Positions 1 through 5,156 of a stretch of DNA of 5,156 nucleotides are shown here, piece by piece. The position numbers and the translations under genes are program-made. Position 1 is the first letter of the stretch, and each line of letters starts with the position of its first letter. The notes beneath the pieces are model-generated. The model did no database searches. It was not told the origin of the DNA and saw only the letters and a program-made list of their open reading frames with translations. Origin of the DNA: Bacteroidota bacterium (GTDB taxonomy: Bacteria; Bacteroidota; Bacteroidia; Chitinophagales; LD1); NCBI GenBank assembly GCA_023428205.1, contig JAEYZB010000304.1, positions 1 through 5,156 of the forward strand. Direction: 5' to 3'.

Positions 1-678
1 CCTTGGGTACTGAACCTAAACAGCCGACTATCGCTCATTACAACTTTGTCCATCACTATTATTGCGTTTGTTCTTTTTTTTATACTTGAATACAACAATA
101 CATTGGCAAATCATCATGGATTTGGAAAAATAGTAACGGCACTTTTCGGAGCTACCACACCACGTTCGGCAGGTTTAAATACAATAGATACAGGCTCTAT
201 GGCATTTCCTGTTATTATGTTGGTTTGTTTACTGATGTGGATTGGCGGTTCGCCTCAATCTACTGCAGGCGGTATTAAAACAAGCACATTTGCTATTGCT
301 ACGCTCAACATCATCAGCCTTGCAAAAGGGAAATCACGAATTGAAATTTTCAGAAGAGAAATTGCCGACATTTCTGTAAAAAGAGCATTTGCCATTATTT
401 CACTATCGCTTATTTCCATAGGGTCTGGCATTACACTAATTTCTATTTTTGATTCCGAAAAAAAACTTATTGATATAGCGTTTGAATGTTTTTCAGCATA
501 TAGCACAACAGGTTTAAGTTTGGGTATTACAGGCTACTTAAGCAGAGCAAGCAAATTCGTAATCATTGTCCTGATGTTTGTAGGGCGTGTGAGCATGCTT
601 TCACTAATGATTGCTGTTTTCAAAAAAGTAAAACACAAAAATTACAGTTATCCCAAAGAAGAAATAACAATAAACTAA
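1..678 (+). CDS. ktrB: K+ uptake protein KtrB/TrkH, C-terminal part (5' end outside window)
   Basis: Potassium-translocating membrane subunit of a Ktr/Trk-type uptake system. The frame is open from base 1, so the gene starts before the window; 225 residues are visible out of a family length of roughly 450-600. Seen: a pore-loop/filter motif TTPRSAGLNT at fragment residues 52-61 (filter glycine G58; KtrB proteins typically have TTxRTAGFN), the glycine-rich STAGGIK stretch at 87-93, a second filter loop around SAYSTTGLSLG at 165-175 (filter glycine G171), and the closing helix with LMFVGR at 191-196. These correspond to the third and fourth pore repeats of the family. Several hydrophobic helices and a basic cytoplasmic tail follow. 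It sits 11 bases before a KtrA-like gene, as expected for subunits of one complex. KtrB versus TrkH cannot be settled without the N-terminus. A TTG at 46 could be taken as a start but is almost surely internal. Confidence 0.92.
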   Translation, partial: PWVLNLNSRLSLITTLSITIIAFVLFFILEYNNTLANHHGFGKIVTALFGATTPRSAGLNTIDTGSMAFPVIMLVCLLMWIGGSPQSTAGGIKTSTFAIATLNIISLAKGKSRIEIFRREIADISVKRAFAIISLSLISIGSGITLISIFDSEKKLIDIAFECFSAYSTTGLSLGITGYLSRASKFVIIVLMFVGRVSMLSLMIAVFKKVKHKNYSYPKEEITIN

Positions 679-689
679 AAATAGTAAGA

Positions 690-1382
690 ATGAAATACAT
701 TATCATCGGACTTGGAAATTTTGGTGCTTCACTTGCACAAAAACTTACTTCACAAGGAAATGAAGTAATTGGCATTGATACCAGTATGGCGAAAGTTGAT
801 GCCAACAAAGAGAAAATATCACATACCATTTGTATGGACGCAACCGATGAACATACTGTTTCAGGGCTTCCACTCAAAGAAACTGACATTGTAGTAGTCG
901 CTATTGGTGAAGACCAGGGGGCAAATGTGATGATAACCGCTATGTTTAAAAATCTTGAAGTAAAAAGGTTAATCAGCCGGGCAATCAATCCTTTGCACGA
1001 AAAAATTTTACAAGCCATAGGCGTTGATGAAATTGTTCACCCGGAGGAAGAAGCTGCTGAACGCTGGGCAAAAAAACTATCACTTATTAATGTGGTAGAC
1101 TCATTTGAATTGAGTCACGATTACAGTATCATTGAAGCCGTTGTACCAAAAGAATATGTCGGAAAAACGGTTAGAGAAGTGAATTTTAAAAGTGTATTTA
1201 ATTTATTGGTACTCACAATTGTCAAAAAAAGAACCGTAAAAAGCATATTGGGAAAAACCAGAACCGAAACAGAAATTCAGGGTGTTGCTTCGGCAGACCT
1301 TAAACTTGAAACAGGCGATAATTTAGTGCTTTACGGTGCAAATAAAGATTTGAAAAACTTTTTGAAACAAAAACTGAGATAG
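690..1382 (+). CDS. ktrA: K+ uptake regulatory subunit KtrA/TrkA (RCK domain protein)
   Basis: Cytoplasmic gating subunit that forms a ring under the KtrB/TrkH channel and senses nucleotides. The 230-residue length fits single-RCK KtrA rather than the double-length TrkA. Seen: a Rossmann nucleotide-binding fold at the N-terminus with GLGNFG at residues 7-12 and an acidic residue D30 at the end of the second strand (typical ribose contact). The RCK_N domain runs to about residue 135 and contains MDATDE near 49-54. A C-terminal RCK_C (TrkA_C) domain spans about 138-230 and ends in a GDNLVLYG strand. The ATG lies 11 bases after the ktrB stop. There is no Shine-Dalgarno sequence, only an A-rich leader, as for its neighbours. 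The gene is intact and ends in TAG, 11 bases before nhaA, so it is probably cotranscribed with both. Subunit function is established for the family; ligand preference (ATP/ADP or NAD(H)) is not readable here. Confidence 0.93.
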   Translation: MKYIIIGLGNFGASLAQKLTSQGNEVIGIDTSMAKVDANKEKISHTICMDATDEHTVSGLPLKETDIVVVAIGEDQGANVMITAMFKNLEVKRLISRAINPLHEKILQAIGVDEIVHPEEEAAERWAKKLSLINVVDSFELSHDYSIIEAVVPKEYVGKTVREVNFKSVFNLLVLTIVKKRTVKSILGKTRTETEIQGVASADLKLETGDNLVLYGANKDLKNFLKQKLR

Positions 1383-1393
1383 ACAATAAGAAA

Positions 1394-2557
1394 ATGAGAG
1401 TAACTAAATTGTTCAAAGAATTTTTTGAAAGCGAAAAAGCAGGCGGACTGCTTTTAATCGCCTGCACAATCGTATCATTAGTATTGGCTAATTCCGCTTT
1501 TGGCACAACGTATCATCACTTTTTTGAAACGAAATTAGCAGGTCAAAGCCTTGAATATTGGATAAATGACGGTTTAATGACTATTTTCTTTTTACTCATT
1601 GGTTTGGAATTAGAAAGAGAAATTTATCAAGGCGAGCTTTCTAACATTAAAGACGCTTTATTTCCGTTTTTTGGTGGAATTGGCGGTATGATTGTACCGG
1701 CAAGTATTTTTTTGCTGTTCAATTTCGGAACTTCAACTCAATCGGGTATAGGTATTCCAATGGCTACGGACATTGCTTTTGCATTGGGAATTTTATCTCT
1801 TTTAGGCAATAAAGTACCTTTATCGTTAAAAGTTTTCTTGACAGCATTAGCCATAATTGACGATTTGGGAGCAATCATTATCATCGCTATTTTTTATACC
1901 AAAACTTTACTTTGGGTAAATCTTTTAATTGCATTGGGAATTTGGGTTGTATTGTTCATCATCGGGAAAGTAAAAGTGTATAATATAATTCCGTATTTGA
2001 TTGGCGGAGTTGCTATGTGGTAATTTATGCTCAATTCGGGTGTTCACGCTACAATCACAGGTGTTTTATTAGCGTTTGCAATTCCATTTGGAGACGGTGG
2101 CAAAAAATCAATTTCATACACTTTGCAACACTTCTTGCATAGACCTGTTGCTTTTGTGATTCTGCCAATCTTCGCATTGGCAAACACAGCAATTATTTTT
2201 AATGGAAACCTTTCACAAACGCTGACAGAAAATTACAGTTTAGGCATTGCGTTAGGACTAATTGTAGGAAAACCCTTAGGCATTTTCTTACTGACATTCC
2301 TAACCGTAAAAATCGGTTTGTGCAAATTACCTTCGGACATAAATTGGAAATCCATTTTCAGTGTTGGGCTGTTAGGTGGTATCGGATTTACAATGTCTAT
2401 ATTCATCACATTGCTTGCATTTGACGATGAAACGATAATCAATAACGCCAAATTGGTAATTCTGCTATCTTCATTGGCTGCAGGAATTTTAGGTTTCTTT
2501 GCTTTGAAATCTGTATTGAAGAAAGAAGTACATGAAGAACTTGAGATAGAAAACTAA
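1394..2557 (+). pseudogene. nhaA: Na+/H+ antiporter NhaA, interrupted by an in-frame stop codon
   Basis: NhaA exchanges protons for cytoplasmic Na+ across the inner membrane, serving Na+ and pH homeostasis. Two open stretches, 1394-2023 (209 residues) and 2027-2557 (176 residues), lie in the same frame and together give 388 codons including both stops, close to the 388-residue E. coli protein. The N-terminal part has FFLLIGLELERE (65-76), PMATDIAFALG (122-132, D126) and ALAIIDDLGA (151-160, D156/D157). The C-terminal part has SGVHATITG and GKPLGI (K293 in joined numbering). D126, D156, D157 and K293 match E. coli D133, D163, D164 and K300 with a constant offset of 7, so nothing is inserted or deleted. 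Only codon 210 (TAA at 2021-2023) breaks it, where homologues read an amino acid. The truncated product would lack the later helices and the lysine and should not transport alone. No other decay is visible, so the lesion is recent, a sequencing error, or bypassed. Confidence 0.9.
2021..2029 (+). other. Premature TAA codon followed by a possible restart ATG inside nhaA
   Basis: The nine bases read TAA TTT ATG in the nhaA frame. The TAA stands between AMW and FMLNSGVHAT, a well-conserved stretch. A TAT or TAC tyrosine codon would be one substitution away. The ATG three bases after the stop could let terminating ribosomes restart and make a 176-residue C-terminal half, but no Shine-Dalgarno sequence is visible and restart is inference. 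TAA ends other genes here (ktrB, the TPR gene and the natural nhaA end), so general recoding of TAA is unlikely. Confidence 0.8.
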
Positions 2558-2564
2558 ATGAACA

Positions 2565-3131
2565 ATGAAAGAATTTGTATCAAAATATGACAAATCAATA
2601 GCGCTTGTTTTTGGGTTGCTGACCCTTGCATTTATTCTAATCGCAATGACAAACGAAACATTTTTAAATTGGGCTTACGAACGTCACCAAAACCAAATGA
2701 GTTGGTTCATTCGTCCTATTTTTTTGATACCATTTTGCTTTTTTGCTTACAAACACCGTTGGGCAGGAATTTCAATAACGGTATTTTGTCTTTTTACAAG
2801 TATGTTTTGGTTTCCTAAACCCGAAACGATAAGCGAACAAGTCAATATGTTTTTGCAATTTGAAAAAGATTGGCTTCGTGCCGATTGGGATTACAAAAAG
2901 TGCCTTTTGGTTTTGACTGTTCCTGTTTCTTTCTTCGCTCTTGGACTTGCTTTCTGGAAACGAAGTCTTTTAATGGGGCTTGGTGTTATTGTCCTAATGG
3001 CAACAGGAAAAATTGTTTGGAGCATTTACAATGCAGGAGAAGCGGGAAAATCAATTTTGGTTCCTGCCATAATCGGACTCGTCTTTTGTGTGCTGTTGAT
3101 TTATTACGGATTCAGACGGCTTGAAAAATGA
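2565..3131 (+). CDS. Predicted six-helix membrane protein, function unknown
   Basis: I do not recognise a named family. The 188-residue product has about six hydrophobic segments, near residues 12-28, 46-62, 67-83, 113-131, 134-152 and 164-184, with short basic loops (YKHRW, FWKRS) and a basic end (FRRLEK), so it is most likely an integral inner-membrane protein. The loop at about 84-112 is hydrophilic and rich in acidic and aromatic residues (FEKDWLRADWDYKK), the largest part outside the membrane. There is no signal peptide, catalytic motif or lipobox. The ATG at 2565 lies 7 bases after the nhaA stop, so it is probably the last gene of the ktrB-ktrA-nhaA transcript and could have an accessory role in ion or pH homeostasis; that is inferred from position only. 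An upstream ATG at 2558 is in another frame and closes quickly. Base composition matches the genes before it. Confidence 0.8.
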   Translation: MKEFVSKYDKSIALVFGLLTLAFILIAMTNETFLNWAYERHQNQMSWFIRPIFLIPFCFFAYKHRWAGISITVFCLFTSMFWFPKPETISEQVNMFLQFEKDWLRADWDYKKCLLVLTVPVSFFALGLAFWKRSLLMGLGVIVLMATGKIVWSIYNAGEAGKSILVPAIIGLVFCVLLIYYGFRRLEK

Positions 3132-3210
3132 AATTCACCACCGAAGTCCATGAAAAACGCTGTAGAGTGGTTTGTGCGGACACGAACCAAGGCGGGGCAT
3201 TTAAAATTAT

Positions 3211-3266
3211 AAAACCTCTCCGTCACTGGGTGCCACCTCCCCTTGGGCAGGGGAGGAATTGGGGTA
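3211..3266 (-). repeat. REP-like palindromic repeat, copy A (minus orientation)
   Basis: Contains a perfect 7-base stem, CCTCCCC (3236-3242) with GGGGAGG (3250-3256), around a 7-base loop. Read on the minus strand, the order is stem-loop, then TGG, a small CAC/GTG hairpin, GGAGAGG and TTTT. Copy B has the same order on the plus strand. The element resembles the REP-type palindromes scattered through intergenic DNA of many bacteria, including Bacteroidota; family membership was not checked. The GGGGTA at 3261-3266 may belong to the element or to the spacer. Confidence 0.65.
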
Positions 3267-3315
3267 GCGCATTTACCTGAATGATTACGATGAGTGCTTG
3301 AAGGGCAGAACTTTT

Positions 3316-3359
3316 GCTCCCCAGATAGGGGAGCTGTCCGCAGGACTGAGGGGTATTTT
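3316..3359 (+). repeat. REP-like palindromic repeat, copy B (plus orientation)
   Basis: A perfect 7-base stem GCTCCCC (3316-3322) and GGGGAGC (3328-3334) closes a 5-base loop. It is followed by a second small hairpin GTCC-GCA-GGAC (3336-3346), then TGAGGGGTA and TTTT. The 25 bases after the first stem match copy A in length and general order but are clearly diverged in sequence. The two copies point away from each other with about 60 bases between their main stems. The stem-loops could also affect mRNA 3' ends from the plus-strand cluster, but no U-tract follows directly. Confidence 0.65.
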
Positions 3360-3375
3360 CTTCGTCAAATGGCAT

Positions 3376-3415
3376 AAAAAAACGAGCAGGATTTATCTTC
3401 CTGCTCGTTTTTTTT
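3376..3415. terminator. Bidirectional Rho-independent terminator
   Basis: A perfect 8-base stem CGAGCAGG (3383-3390) and CCTGCTCG (3400-3407) encloses a 9-base loop. It is preceded by seven A (3376-3382) and followed by eight T (3408-3415). It therefore forms a hairpin plus U-tract in both directions, ending the plus-strand cation cluster and the convergent minus-strand TPR gene, whose stop lies only 18 bases away at 3434-3436. This is the clearest regulatory element in the window. Confidence 0.9.
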
Positions 3416-3433
3416 GACTATTTCCCTCGCAGA

Positions 3434-4576
3434 TTACTGCGTAAGTAGTTGTATTTGCGTTAAAGCCGATTTTGCTTTTGCATCGTCCGGGCGAGCCGAC
3501 AATGCTTTTTCAAAAAACGGTTTTGCTTCCACGAAAATTTTATCGCGGTCTATTTTCATTTTGTCAAACTTCTCTATATCCGCTTTGGTGTTTCCGAGTG
3601 CGTTCATTTGGTCGTTTATCGCTTTCGCTTTTGCAAACAATAAAGTTCCGCGACCGTAATTTCCTTCATAGCTGTTCGGATTCAAATTCAGAAGGGATTG
3701 ATATAATTTTTGTGCATTTTCAGAATCGCCCGAATTTTCGTAAGCAACACCCAAAGCTGCGCTCAACTGTTCATTTTTCGGGTCTTGCGCTACCAGTTGT
3801 TTCAAATATTCAATCGCTTCAGCCGTTTTATTTTCAGTGAAAAACAAATTTACTTTGTCTGTCAGCAACTCACGGTCGTTCGGAGCTTTTGCTAAACCTT
3901 TATCGATGATAGATGCAGCTTCTGCCTTTTTATCTTGTTTTTTGTAAAGTTGATAAAGCGTGTGATAGTATTTGGCAGAATCGGGTGAACGTTGATTCAG
4001 TTTTTCATATACGCTGGTAGCTTCGGGCAATAAATTACCGTTTGTAGCCGCATAGCCGGCATATTCCAATGCAGGAGAAAGTTCTTCCGGTAGCTTACTG
4101 CCTTTGCTTTCCAAGAGTGTGCGAATATCTTCCACACGCAAAAAAGCCGCAGCTGCTTTATCATAATGTTTTGCACCAAACTCCTCTGCTCCTTCATTAA
4201 AGGTTGTGCGTCCTAAATCTTGTAACCGCTCTTTGGCGTCATTCCAATTTTTGAATTTCGGGTCATTTATTTCTGCTATTTTTTGAAAGCTTTTCAATGA
4301 TTCTGCAGAAGCATCCGGATATTTGGCTTTTAAATCCTTTTCAATACTTACGTACAAATACAATTGCGCGCGATACCACCAGGCTTTGCTGCTGGTAGCT
4401 GTTTCTGGGTTTACAATAGCTTCGTTTACATACGGCAGTCCACTTTCCAATGCGGCAACATCACGGTCACGTCCGTATGTTTCCAATGCGTTCCATGCCG
4501 AAACTAATTTTCCTTGTTGTGCGTGGGCCACGTTCAGCACGAACGAAGTTCCCAAAACGATAAGCGTTTTTTTCAT
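3434..4576 (-). CDS. Exported tetratricopeptide-repeat (TPR) protein
   Basis: The 380-residue product starts with a classic signal peptide: basic MKK, hydrophobic core to about residue 16, and a likely cleavage after AHA (residues 17-19) before QQGK. With no lipobox cysteine, it is probably a soluble periplasmic protein. From about residue 125 it is built of helix pairs with TPR character: around 127-160 (FGAKHYDKAAAAFLRV), 170-200 (EATSVYEKLNQRSPDSA), 203-234, 237-268 (TAEAIEYLKQLVAQDP), 270-302 (ENAQKLYQSLLNLNPNS) and a last one near 348-375 (AKPFFEKALSARPDDA). The region 20-120 is helical, with WWYRAQLYLY at 66-75. TPR arrays bind protein partners; the partner cannot be read here. It is transcribed alone, convergent with the cation cluster and divergent from nuoG. 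The ATG at 4576 is chosen because it gives the complete signal peptide. No Shine-Dalgarno sequence is visible. Gene symbol unknown. Confidence 0.88.
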   Translation of the reverse strand: MKKTLIVLGTSFVLNVAHAQQGKLVSAWNALETYGRDRDVAALESGLPYVNEAIVNPETATSSKAWWYRAQLYLYVSIEKDLKAKYPDASAESLKSFQKIAEINDPKFKNWNDAKERLQDLGRTTFNEGAEEFGAKHYDKAAAAFLRVEDIRTLLESKGSKLPEELSPALEYAGYAATNGNLLPEATSVYEKLNQRSPDSAKYYHTLYQLYKKQDKKAEAASIIDKGLAKAPNDRELLTDKVNLFFTENKTAEAIEYLKQLVAQDPKNEQLSAALGVAYENSGDSENAQKLYQSLLNLNPNSYEGNYGRGTLLFAKAKAINDQMNALGNTKADIEKFDKMKIDRDKIFVEAKPFFEKALSARPDDAKAKSALTQIQLLTQ

Positions 4577-4621
4577 ATTCAGTTGTTATTTTGATTCAAT
4601 AGAAAACCCCGAATGGGAAAA

Positions 4622-4652
4622 CAAGAATAAAGCATTTTTAGAATATCGGAAA
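4622..4652 (-). promoter_or_regulatory. Weak candidate promoter for the TPR gene
   Basis: On the minus strand, TATTCTTG (4622-4629) matches the Bacteroidota -7 consensus TAnnTTTG at five of six fixed bases. TTTC (4649-4652) lies 19 bases upstream and resembles the -33 TTTG. The start codon is about 45 bases downstream of the -7 element, giving a leader of plausible length. The region is AT-rich, so such matches can occur by chance. Confidence 0.3.
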
Positions 4653-4687
4653 TATTTTGCCATATCAATTACGAAATAGAAATTATG

Positions 4688-4734
4688 AATGACGAATGAA
4701 AACTTTCCGTAGAACACCTTCTTCATTAATCATT
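4688..4734. repeat. Imperfect inverted repeat in the divergent intergenic region
   Basis: The arm AATGACGAATGAAAA (4688-4702) is matched on the opposite strand by the stretch 4720-4734 (reading AATGATTAATGAAGA), with about 12 of 15 positions alike and a 17-base gap. It lies between the two divergent genes and could be an operator, a transcript hairpin or a mobile-repeat remnant. Low-complexity AT-rich sequence makes a chance match possible. Confidence 0.35.
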
Positions 4735-4743
4735 ATCAATTAT

Positions 4744-4764
4744 CCATTTTCCATTTTCCATTTT
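4744..4764 (+). repeat. Three perfect tandem copies of CCATTTT
   Basis: A 7-base unit, CCATTTT, occurs three times in a row immediately upstream of the candidate nuoG -7 element. It is preceded by related AT-rich words (CATTATCAATTAT). A tract like this can change copy number by slippage and would then alter the spacing or sequence of the -33 region. Confidence 0.7.
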
Positions 4765-4769
4765 ATTCT

Positions 4770-4777
4770 TACGTTTG
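4770..4777 (+). promoter_or_regulatory. Candidate Bacteroidota -7 promoter element for nuoG
   Basis: TACGTTTG fits the Bacteroidota housekeeping -7 consensus TAnnTTTG at every fixed base. Transcription would start a few bases downstream and give a leader of roughly 20-25 bases before the ATG at 4808. No clear -33 TTTG is seen about 19 bases upstream, because that position falls inside the CCATTTT repeats (TTTT or TTTC at best). Confidence 0.5.
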
Positions 4778-4807
4778 CCTCTGTTATAAAAATCACCCCG
4801 CTCAAAT

Positions 4808-5156
4808 ATGAAAGTTACCATTGACGGACAATCCGTAGAAGTAGAACCGGGAACCACAATCTTGAACGCAGCGCGACAAATCGGTGGCGATATTGTTCCG
4901 CCCGCCATGTGTTATTATTCCAAACTGAAAGGCAGTGGCGGTAAGTGCCGCGTGTGTTTGGTGGAAGTGAGCAAAGGCTCTGACGCCAACCCAACGCCAA
5001 TGCCGAAATTGGTGGCTTCGTGTTGCACAAGCGTAATGGACGGAATGGAAGTGAAAAACGTTACTTCGCCTCGTGTACAAGATGCGCGAAATGGAGTGGT
5101 GGAATTTTTGCTGATGAATCACCCGCTCGATTGCCCGATTTGCGACCAAGCAGGGG
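4808..5156 (+). CDS. nuoG: NADH-quinone oxidoreductase subunit G (NuoG), N-terminal part, cut by window end
   Basis: NuoG is the large iron-sulfur subunit of the peripheral arm of respiratory complex I, carrying electrons from NADH toward quinone on the cytoplasmic side of the membrane. 116 residues are visible and the frame stays open to the last base. Residues 1-75 form a 2Fe-2S ferredoxin-like domain: MKVTIDG start, then cysteines C35, C47, C50 (GGKCRVCLVE) and C72, the expected N1b-type ligands. The last residues NHPLDCPICDQAG give H105, C109 and C112 of the His-Cys 4Fe-4S motif, whose fourth ligand should lie just past the window. The ATG at 4808 is chosen because the ferredoxin strand begins there; no Shine-Dalgarno sequence is seen. 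It is divergent from the TPR gene, so nuoF is not directly upstream. Related subunits of NAD-linked hydrogenases or formate dehydrogenases (HoxU/FdhA-like) share this N-terminus and cannot be fully excluded. Confidence 0.88.
   Translation, partial: MKVTIDGQSVEVEPGTTILNAARQIGGDIVPPAMCYYSKLKGSGGKCRVCLVEVSKGSDANPTPMPKLVASCCTSVMDGMEVKNVTSPRVQDARNGVVEFLLMNHPLDCPICDQAG

Larger units (their letters stand above)
3132..3433. other. Intergenic region with REP-like repeats and terminator, no gene
   Basis: This 302-base gap lies between the end of the plus-strand cation cluster and the end of the minus-strand TPR gene. It contains two inverted REP-like elements (3211-3266 and 3316-3359) and a bidirectional terminator (3376-3415), listed separately. 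About 80 bases before the first repeat and 50 bases between the repeats show nothing I can name. Open frames here are short and run through the repeat sequence. Confidence 0.8.

Noticed and set aside
46..48. TTG as the true start of the KtrB/TrkH gene
   Set aside because: The frame is open to base 1, and a start here would leave less than half of a normal KtrB without the first pore repeats. The gene simply begins before the window.
620..1018. 132-codon minus-strand frame opposite ktrA
   Set aside because: It lies antisense to a clearly conserved RCK gene, has no recognisable domain and spans the ktrB-ktrA junction; a shadow frame.
2021..2023. Alternative genetic code or programmed TAA readthrough
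   Set aside because: TAA is the natural end of ktrB, nhaA and the TPR gene, so it is a normal stop here. No recoding structure is evident after the codon.
3128..3280. A 50-codon plus-strand frame whose ATG overlaps the stop of the membrane protein gene (ATGA)
   Set aside because: The overlap is typical of coupled genes, but the last third of the frame is translated REP-like repeat (VPPPLGQGRNWG) and the first part has no recognisable feature. Most likely fortuitous.
3211..3359. CRISPR array or insertion-sequence ends
   Set aside because: Only two diverged, oppositely oriented elements exist, with no regular spacers and no transposase between them. REP-type repeats explain them better.
3414..3895. 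Overlapping plus-strand frames (3414-3659, 3472-3840, 3710-3895) opposite the TPR gene
   Set aside because: They lie antisense to a well-formed exported TPR protein and show no domain or initiation signal.
4802..5149. 115-codon minus-strand frame opposite nuoG
   Set aside because: The plus strand codes for an unmistakable NuoG N-terminus with all expected cysteines. The minus frame is rich in His, Arg and Phe with no family resemblance.

Overview
The window looks like chromosomal DNA from a member of the Bacteroidota, possibly Chitinophagaceae or a relative. Three things suggest this. Genes lack Shine-Dalgarno sequences and have A-rich leaders. A TAnnTTTG-type -7 promoter element precedes the last gene. 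The protein sequences read like Bacteroidota homologues. This is inferred by eye, with no database search.

Left part (1-3131, + strand): a tightly packed, co-directional cluster with gaps of 11, 11 and 7 bases. It holds the 3' end of a KtrB/TrkH potassium-translocating subunit (cut by the window start), a complete KtrA-type RCK regulatory subunit, an NhaA Na+/H+ antiporter gene, and a six-helix membrane protein I do not recognise. The first three fit a cation-homeostasis operon (K+ uptake, Na+ extrusion, pH). The nhaA gene is interrupted by one in-frame TAA at codon 210. Everything else about it is intact: about 387 codons, D126, D156/D157 and K293, all shifted by exactly 7 from the E. coli residues as I recall them. 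This is either a very recent nonsense mutation, a sequencing error, or a split or reinitiated gene.

Middle (3132-3433): a 302-base gap with no convincing gene. It holds two divergently oriented copies of a REP-like palindromic repeat, then a strong bidirectional Rho-independent terminator that separates the left cluster from the convergent gene to its right.

Right part (3434-5156): a minus-strand gene for an exported tetratricopeptide-repeat protein, a 231-base divergent intergenic region with short AT-rich repeats and candidate promoters for both directions, and the 5' part of nuoG (complex I subunit G, N-terminal 2Fe-2S domain and the start of the His/Cys cluster motif), cut by the window end. 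Hand-counted lines suggest the right part is clearly richer in GC than the left cluster.

I found no CRISPR array, transposase, rRNA, tRNA or evident new defence system. The points most worth checking are the nhaA nonsense codon, the inverted REP pair and the unrecognised membrane protein linked to the cation transport genes.
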